This document shows, piece by piece, positions 59,211 through 64,000 of a stretch of 64,000 nucleotides of DNA. Both the position numbers and the translations under genes were made by a program. How positions within the stretch are numbered: position 1 is the stretch's first letter; every line of letters starts with the position of its first letter. Source of the DNA: Ilumatobacteraceae bacterium (GTDB taxonomy: Bacteria > Actinomycetota > Acidimicrobiia > Acidimicrobiales > Ilumatobacteraceae); assembly GCA_033344875.1 (NCBI GenBank), contig JAWPMO010000001.1, positions 4,179,595 through 4,243,594 of the forward strand. Direction: 5' to 3'. The notes under the pieces are model-generated. The model was given only the letters and a program-made list of their open reading frames with translations. It was not told the DNA's origin and did no database searches.

Positions 59211-59234
59211 TACGAGACATCGCCGTAGGTATAC

Positions 59235-59604
59235 GCGCAGGGCGAGTGGCGGATGCGATTTGAAAGCACAGCAGTTGGGGCCGAAGCGTGGCGCGATCGG
59301 GCCGCCATCGACCGGATTACGGCGCGCGTGTTCTCTGCGGCACGTCGTGGACCTTGGATTCGCGTCACTGACCTTCTGCGTTCGTCACGTCCTTCTACAC
59401 GCCGCCCACCGCAAGTCGGTTCCCTGACCGTCCACCAAACACGTCGTCGATCAGCAACCTCGGCTGCCCGCAACCTCACTTCCGATCCTTCGACGGGACG
59501 TCGGGACCGAGCGGTAATCCCGGATCAGGACACCCAGGTCCGCGGGGTCTGTCAGATCGTTGGAGCGGCCCGGCAACCTCGTCACACCCCGTCGGTAGCC
59601 TGCG
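59235..59604. other. Intergenic, no supported gene
   Basis: About 370 bp upstream of lhr. A 120-codon frame at 59253-59615 lacks domain, start signal and codon bias. Somewhat lower GC than the neighbours. Confidence 0.4.
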
Positions 59605-62600
59605 GTGATCGCTGATCATCCGGTGTTGGAGGCGTTCTCGCCGGCTGTGCACGAATGGTTCGCGTCGTCGTTCCCGTCGCCCACCCCGCCGCAGGTCGAG
59701 GGCTGGCCGCACATCGCCGCCGGCGAACACACACTCATCTGCGCCCCGACCGGCTCCGGCAAGACGCTCACGGCGTTCCTGGCGTCGATCGACCGGTTGG
59801 TCACGACACCCCGCCCCGACGAGCGCTCGCATCGCACCCGGGTGCTCTACATCTCGCCGCTGCGAGCGTTGGCGTTCGACATCGAGAAGAACCTGCGGGC
59901 ACCGCTGACCGGCATCGGGTTGGCCGCCGAGCGGATCGGCGAGCCGTTCACCGCCCCCGAGGTCGCGATGCGCACCGGCGACACGCCGTCCAACGACCGT
60001 CAGAAGCTGATCCGCCGCCCACCCGACCTGCTGATCACCACCCCCGAGTCGCTGTACCTGATGCTCACGTCGAAGGCCCGCGAGACTCTGGCGGGTGTCG
60101 AGACGGTGATCATCGACGAGATCCACGCGATGTCCACCACCAAGCGCGGTGCCCACCTGGCGATGACGCTCGAACGGCTCGAAGAGGTCACCGATCGGCC
60201 GCCGCAACGGATCGGTCTGTCGGCCACGCAGCGACCGTTGGAGGAGACCGCTCGCTTCCTCGGCGGCTACGCCGACGCCGACACGCCACGTCCGGTCCAC
60301 ATCGTCGACACGGGTGTTCGCAAGGAGCTCGAGGTGTCGGTCGTCGTCCCGGTCGAAGACATGGGTGCGCCCGGCGACGACAGCGCACCGATGGGGCAGC
60401 CCGGCGGAGCCGAGCGGCGCTCGTCGATCTGGCCGAGCGTGTACCCGAGGGTGCTCGAACTCGTGTTGGCGCACCGTTCGACGATCATCTTCTGCAACGC
60501 CCGTCGTGCCGCCGAGCGCCTCGCGGCGAAGCTCAACGAACTCGCCGAGGAGCAGGGCATCGGCATGAACCCCGAGACCGGGCTGATGACCGAAGATCTG
60601 GTCAAGGCGCACCACGGCTCGCTCGCCCGCGAGCAACGGATCGTGATCGAAGACCAGCTCAAGCGCGGGACGCTCCGGGCGATCGTGGCCACGTCGTCGC
60701 TCGAACTGGGCATCGACATGGGCGCGGTCGACCTCGTGATCCAGGTCGAGTCGCCCGGCGCGGTCAGCCGTGGGCTCCAGCGCATCGGCCGCGCGGGTCA
60801 CAGCGTCGGTCAGCCGAGCAAAGGGTCGATCTTCCCGAAGCACCGCAGCGACCTGATCGAAACGGCCGTCGTGGTGCGCCGCATGCTCGACGGCGAGATC
60901 GAGCACACCAAGTACCTCCGCAACCCGCTCGACGTCCTGGCCCAGCAGATCGTCGCCCACACGGCGATCACCGGCGACGTCGCCGTGTCCGAGCTCGCCA
61001 GCCTGATCCGCCGGTGCGCGAACTTCCACGACCTGTCCGACGAGCTGCTCACCAACGTGCTCGACCTGCTCGCCGGTCGGTACCCGAGCGAGGAGTTCTC
61101 CGAGCTGCGTCCCCGCATCGTCTGGGATCGTGTCAACGACGTCGTGCGCGCTCGCGACGGTTCCAAACGATTGGCGGTCACGAGCGGCGGCACGATCCCC
61201 GATCGCGGCCTGTTCGGTGTGTTCCTGCCCGACGGCACCCGGGTGGGCGAACTCGACGAGGAGATGGTCTACGAGAGCCGTCCCGGTGAGACGTTCCTGC
61301 TCGGTGCCTCCACGTGGCGGATCGAAGACATCTCGTTCGAGCGGGTCACGGTCACCCCCGCTCCAGGCCAGCCCGGCAAGATGCCGTTCTGGCACGGCGA
61401 CCGTCCGGGCCGTCCGCTCGAACTCGGGCGGGCCCTCGGCGCCTTCGTCCGCGAGATCCGGGCCCTGTCCGACGACGATGCCGGCGAGCGTCTGCGCGGC
61501 CACTACGCGCTCGACGCGTTCGCCGCCAACAACGTGGTGCAATACCTGAGCGAGCAGGCCGAGGCCACCGGGGCGGTACCCGACGACCGCACGATCGTCG
61601 TCGAGCGGTTCCGCGACGAGATCGGCGACTGGCGCGTCTGTGTGCTCAGCCCGTTCGGTACGCCGGTGCACGCGCCCTGGGCGATGGCGATCGAGCGCCG
61701 TCTGATCGACAAGTACGACCTGCCGGTCGAGACGATGTGGGGCGACGACGGCATCGTCATCCGGCTGCCCGAGGCGGCCGACGAGCTCGACCTCGACGTG
61801 TTCATGATCGACCCGGACGACATCGACGAGCTCGTCGTGTCATCGTTGCCGCAGACGTCGCTGTTCTCGGCCCGCTTCCGCGAGTGCGCCGGTCGTGCAC
61901 TGCTGCTGCCTCGCCGCCGTCCCGACAAACGCACGCCGCTGTGGCAACAGCGTCAGAAGGCGGCCGACCTGCTGGCGGTCGCGTCGAAGTATCCGACGTT
62001 CCCGATCCTGCTCGAGACGTCTCGGGAGTGTCTGCAAGACGTGTTCGACGTCCCGGCGCTGCGCGAGGTGCTCGGTCAACTCCGCACCCGCCAGCTCCGA
62101 CTGGTCCAGGTCGACACGCAATCGTCGAGCCCGATGGCGTCGAGCCTGCTGTTCAACTGGATCGCCCAGTACATGTACGAGGGCGACGCTCCGCTCGCCG
62201 AGCGTCGGGCCGCCGCGCTGGCGCTCGATCGCGACCTGCTGCGTGAGCTGCTCGGCGCCGAAGAACTCCGTGAGCTGCTCGACCCGGGTGTGCTCGCCGA
62301 CGTCGAACTCGAGCTGCAGTGCCTCGCCGACGGTCGCCGGGCGCGGTCGGCCGACGAGTTGCACGACGTCCTGCGCAAGGTCGGCGATCTGACCGCCGCC
62401 GAGATCGACGTGCGCTGCGAGGGCAGTGGTGCCGACTGGTTGGCGAACCTGATCGACGAGCGCCGTGCGATCGAGATCGGCATCGGTGACGATGTCCGCT
62501 TCGCCGCCGCCGAAGACGCGGCGCGCTACCGCGATGCGCTCGGTTGCTCGGTCCCGCTGGGGCTCCCGATGGCGTTCACCGAGCCGGTCGCCCGCCCGCT

Positions 62601-64000
62601 CGAAGAACTCGTCGGTCGCTTCGCTCGCACCCACGGTCCGTTCCTGGCCGCCGACGTCGCGCGCCGGTTCGGTGCACCGCCCGAGCGGATCGACGGGGCG
62701 ATCGCCGCGTTGGCCGGCGACGACCGTGTCGTGCTCGGCGAGTTCCGGCCCGACGGGGTGCAGCGCGAGTGGTGCGACGTCAACGTGCTCCGACAGCTGC
62801 GGCGGCGCTCCCTCGCCGTGCTCCGCAAGGAGGTGGAACCGGTCGAACAAGACGCGTTCGGTCGGTTCCTGCCGGCGTGGCACTCGATGCCGGCCGATCG
62901 GCGCGGTCTCGAGGCGTTGGTCGACTCGATCGGCATGCTCGCCGGCGCGCCGATCGTCGCCTCGATGCTCGAACGCGATGTGTTGCCGTCACGGCTGCTC
63001 GGCTACCGACCCACGATGCTCGACGAGCTGTGCGCATCGGGCGAGGTCGTCTGGACGGGCGCCGGGGCGATCGGGTCGCGCGACGGTCGTATCCGCGTCT
63101 GCTTCGCCGATCAGATCGGGCTGCTCGCGCCAGGGTGGGAGACCGGCGACCAACCGGCGGGTGAGGTGCACGAGGCGATCCGTGCCCGCCTCGCCGAACG
63201 CGGCGCGAGCTTCTGGGGGCAGTTGCGTGAGGCGGCGCCCGAGGCGACCGACACCGAGCTGCTCGTCGCGCTGTGGGACCTCGTGTGGGCCGGTGAGGTC
63301 ACCAACGACACCCTCGCCCCACTCCGGGCGCTGATCGCCGGCGGCGGAGTCGTGGCGCCCAAGAAGTCGGGCCGGCGCTCGGGCGGTCGTCCACGCCCCG
63401 GTCGGCTGACCCGGCTGGGGCCGCCGGCGGGTGCCGGCCGCTGGAGCCTGGTCCAGCCGCTCCTCGCTCCGGCCCCCACGTCGACCGAGGCTGCCCACGC
63501 GCAGGCGATGCAGATGCTCGAGCGGTACGGCGTCGTCACCCGCGAGGCCGTGTTGGCCGAGGGGGTGCAGGGTGGCTACGCCTCGGTGTACGGCGTGCTG
63601 AAGGTGCTCGAAGAGCGCGGCCGCGCCCGGCGCGGGTACTTCGTGGCCGGTCTCGGTGCCGCACAGTTCGCGCTCCCGGGCGCGATCGAGCGGCTGCGGG
63701 CGACCCGCGACGTCATCGATGTCGAACTCGACCCCGATCGCGCGCCGGCGCCGATCATCGTCGCGGCGACCGATCCGGCCCAGCCGTACGGCGCCGCGCT
63801 CGCGTGGCCGGTCACACCGGGCCGACCCGCCCGCAGCGCGAATGCGTTGGTGGTGCTGCGACAGGGTTCACCGCTCGCGTGGTTCGATCGTCGGAGTCAC
63901 CACCTGGTGACGTTTCCCGACACCCGTACCGACCCGTCGTGGGCGGCCGCACTCGCCGGGCTGGTCGGCACCGGACGCGAGCGGAGCGTCGAGGTGCGCA
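59605..64000 (+). CDS. lhr: Lhr-type large DNA helicase (3' partial)
   Basis: Open from GTG 59605 to the right edge (1465 codons); intact Lhr proteins have about 1500, so little is missing. SF2 core: Walker A CAPTGSGKT near 45-53, DEIH box VIIDEIHAM, motif III GLSATQRP, and motif VI QRIGRAGHS. The winged-helix and Lhr-specific beta-barrel regions follow (RDEIGDWRVCVLSPFGTPVHAPWA is a hallmark). The C-terminal half (about 900-1465) is the Lhr-CTD type that allows oligomerisation. Lhr is a 3'-5' single-strand translocase linked to DNA repair, LexA-regulated with adnAB-like genes in mycobacteria. No SOS box is visible here. TAGCCT lies only 3 nt before the GTG, so the start may be slightly different. 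Confidence 0.92.
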   Translation, partial: MIADHPVLEAFSPAVHEWFASSFPSPTPPQVEGWPHIAAGEHTLICAPTGSGKTLTAFLASIDRLVTTPRPDERSHRTRVLYISPLRALAFDIEKNLRAPLTGIGLAAERIGEPFTAPEVAMRTGDTPSNDRQKLIRRPPDLLITTPESLYLMLTSKARETLAGVETVIIDEIHAMSTTKRGAHLAMTLERLEEVTDRPPQRIGLSATQRPLEETARFLGGYADADTPRPVHIVDTGVRKELEVSVVVPVEDMGAPGDDSAPMGQPGGAERRSSIWPSVYPRVLELVLAHRSTIIFCNARRAAERLAAKLNELAEEQGIGMNPETGLMTEDLVKAHHGSLAREQRIVIEDQLKRGTLRAIVATSSLELGIDMGAVDLVIQVESPGAVSRGLQRIGRAGHSVGQPSKGSIFPKHRSDLIETAVVVRRMLDGEIEHTKYLRNPLDVLAQQIVAHTAITGDVAVSELASLIRRCANFHDLSDELLTNVLDLLAGRYPSEEFSELRPRIVWDRVNDVVRARDGSKRLAVTSGGTIPDRGLFGVFLPDGTRVGELDEEMVYESRPGETFLLGASTWRIEDISFERVTVTPAPGQPGKMPFWHGDRPGRPLELGRALGAFVREIRALSDDDAGERLRGHYALDAFAANNVVQYLSEQAEATGAVPDDRTIVVERFRDEIGDWRVCVLSPFGTPVHAPWAMAIERRLIDKYDLPVETMWGDDGIVIRLPEAADELDLDVFMIDPDDIDELVVSSLPQTSLFSARFRECAGRALLLPRRRPDKRTPLWQQRQKAADLLAVASKYPTFPILLETSRECLQDVFDVPALREVLGQLRTRQLRLVQVDTQSSSPMASSLLFNWIAQYMYEGDAPLAERRAAALALDRDLLRELLGAEELRELLDPGVLADVELELQCLADGRRARSADELHDVLRKVGDLTAAEIDVRCEGSGADWLANLIDERRAIEIGIGDDVRFAAAEDAARYRDALGCSVPLGLPMAFTEPVARPLEELVGRFARTHGPFLAADVARRFGAPPERIDGAIAALAGDDRVVLGEFRPDGVQREWCDVNVLRQLRRRSLAVLRKEVEPVEQDAFGRFLPAWHSMPADRRGLEALVDSIGMLAGAPIVASMLERDVLPSRLLGYRPTMLDELCASGEVVWTGAGAIGSRDGRIRVCFADQIGLLAPGWETGDQPAGEVHEAIRARLAERGASFWGQLREAAPEATDTELLVALWDLVWAGEVTNDTLAPLRALIAGGGVVAPKKSGRRSGGRPRPGRLTRLGPPAGAGRWSLVQPLLAPAPTSTEAAHAQAMQMLERYGVVTREAVLAEGVQGGYASVYGVLKVLEERGRARRGYFVAGLGAAQFALPGAIERLRATRDVIDVELDPDRAPAPIIVAATDPAQPYGAALAWPVTPGRPARSANALVVLRQGSPLAWFDRRSHHLVTFPDTRTDPSWAAALAGLVGTGRERSVEVR

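Noticed and set aside
59476-61671. 731-codon minus-strand frame opposite lhr
   Set aside because: Antisense shadow of the Lhr helicase core, whose motifs are unambiguous on the plus strand.

Overview
This is 64 kb of a high-GC actinobacterial chromosome. The gene set (SigK/RskA pair, 13E12-type HNH protein with a LexA box, class E sortase, coproporphyrin-type heme genes, HelD, F420-type LLM oxidoreductase, DUF2277, DUF427, DUF4188) and the absence of mycolate or Streptomyces-type genes suggest the Acidimicrobiia (Ilumatobacter-like). That placement is inference. Many right-hand genes share one start architecture: a TANNNT hexamer exactly 6 or 7 nt before the start codon, i.e. leaderless mRNAs.

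Layout. 1-7.46 kb looks like accessory DNA of lower GC: an edge-truncated LivM-LivG fusion, LivF and a LivK-like lipoprotein, a TetR regulator, a ferritin-like protein, and an IS256-type transposase broken by a frameshift. It ends at a 45-nt copy of the 3' end of a tRNA-Arg(CCU) gene, the usual signature of an attachment site. From 7.5 kb the backbone begins: a large LuxR-family ATPase regulator; a small protein-bfd-bfr iron-storage operon behind a DtxR-like box; a Met/Asp-repeat lipoprotein with a duplicated His-bearing domain; a cupredoxin-sigK-rskA operon; betA-betC (choline sulfate to choline to betaine aldehyde); GNAT; MFS exporter.

20-35 kb: a minus-strand run of plsC, two MFS transporters and a P-loop kinase; the SOS-box 13E12/HNH gene; DUF4188; a glycosyltransferase/methyltransferase/alpha-barrel protein operon; a membrane-spanning ECF sigma factor fused to its own zinc anti-sigma motif and an extracellular domain; lon; an aldose-epimerase-like gene; dtd.

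36-50 kb: an overlapping operon hemE-cpfC-cgoX-sortase-lnt, whose Lnt carries Ser in place of the catalytic Cys; divergent helD; transporters; a DtxR/MntR regulator with a lipoprotein; a DEAD/H helicase; AraC and VOC genes. 50-64 kb: an ABC-F ATPase; a secreted class 3 lipase with three identical 121-residue repeats; a histidine kinase/response regulator pair; an LLM oxidoreductase; DUF427; vapBC; and most of an Lhr-type helicase that runs off the right edge.

Connections: iron and heme recur (bfr/bfd, the DtxR-family regulator, hemE/cpfC/cgoX), copper is suggested by the cupredoxin and the Met-rich lipoprotein, and envelope biogenesis is served by lnt, sortase, plsC and the glycosyltransferase cluster.
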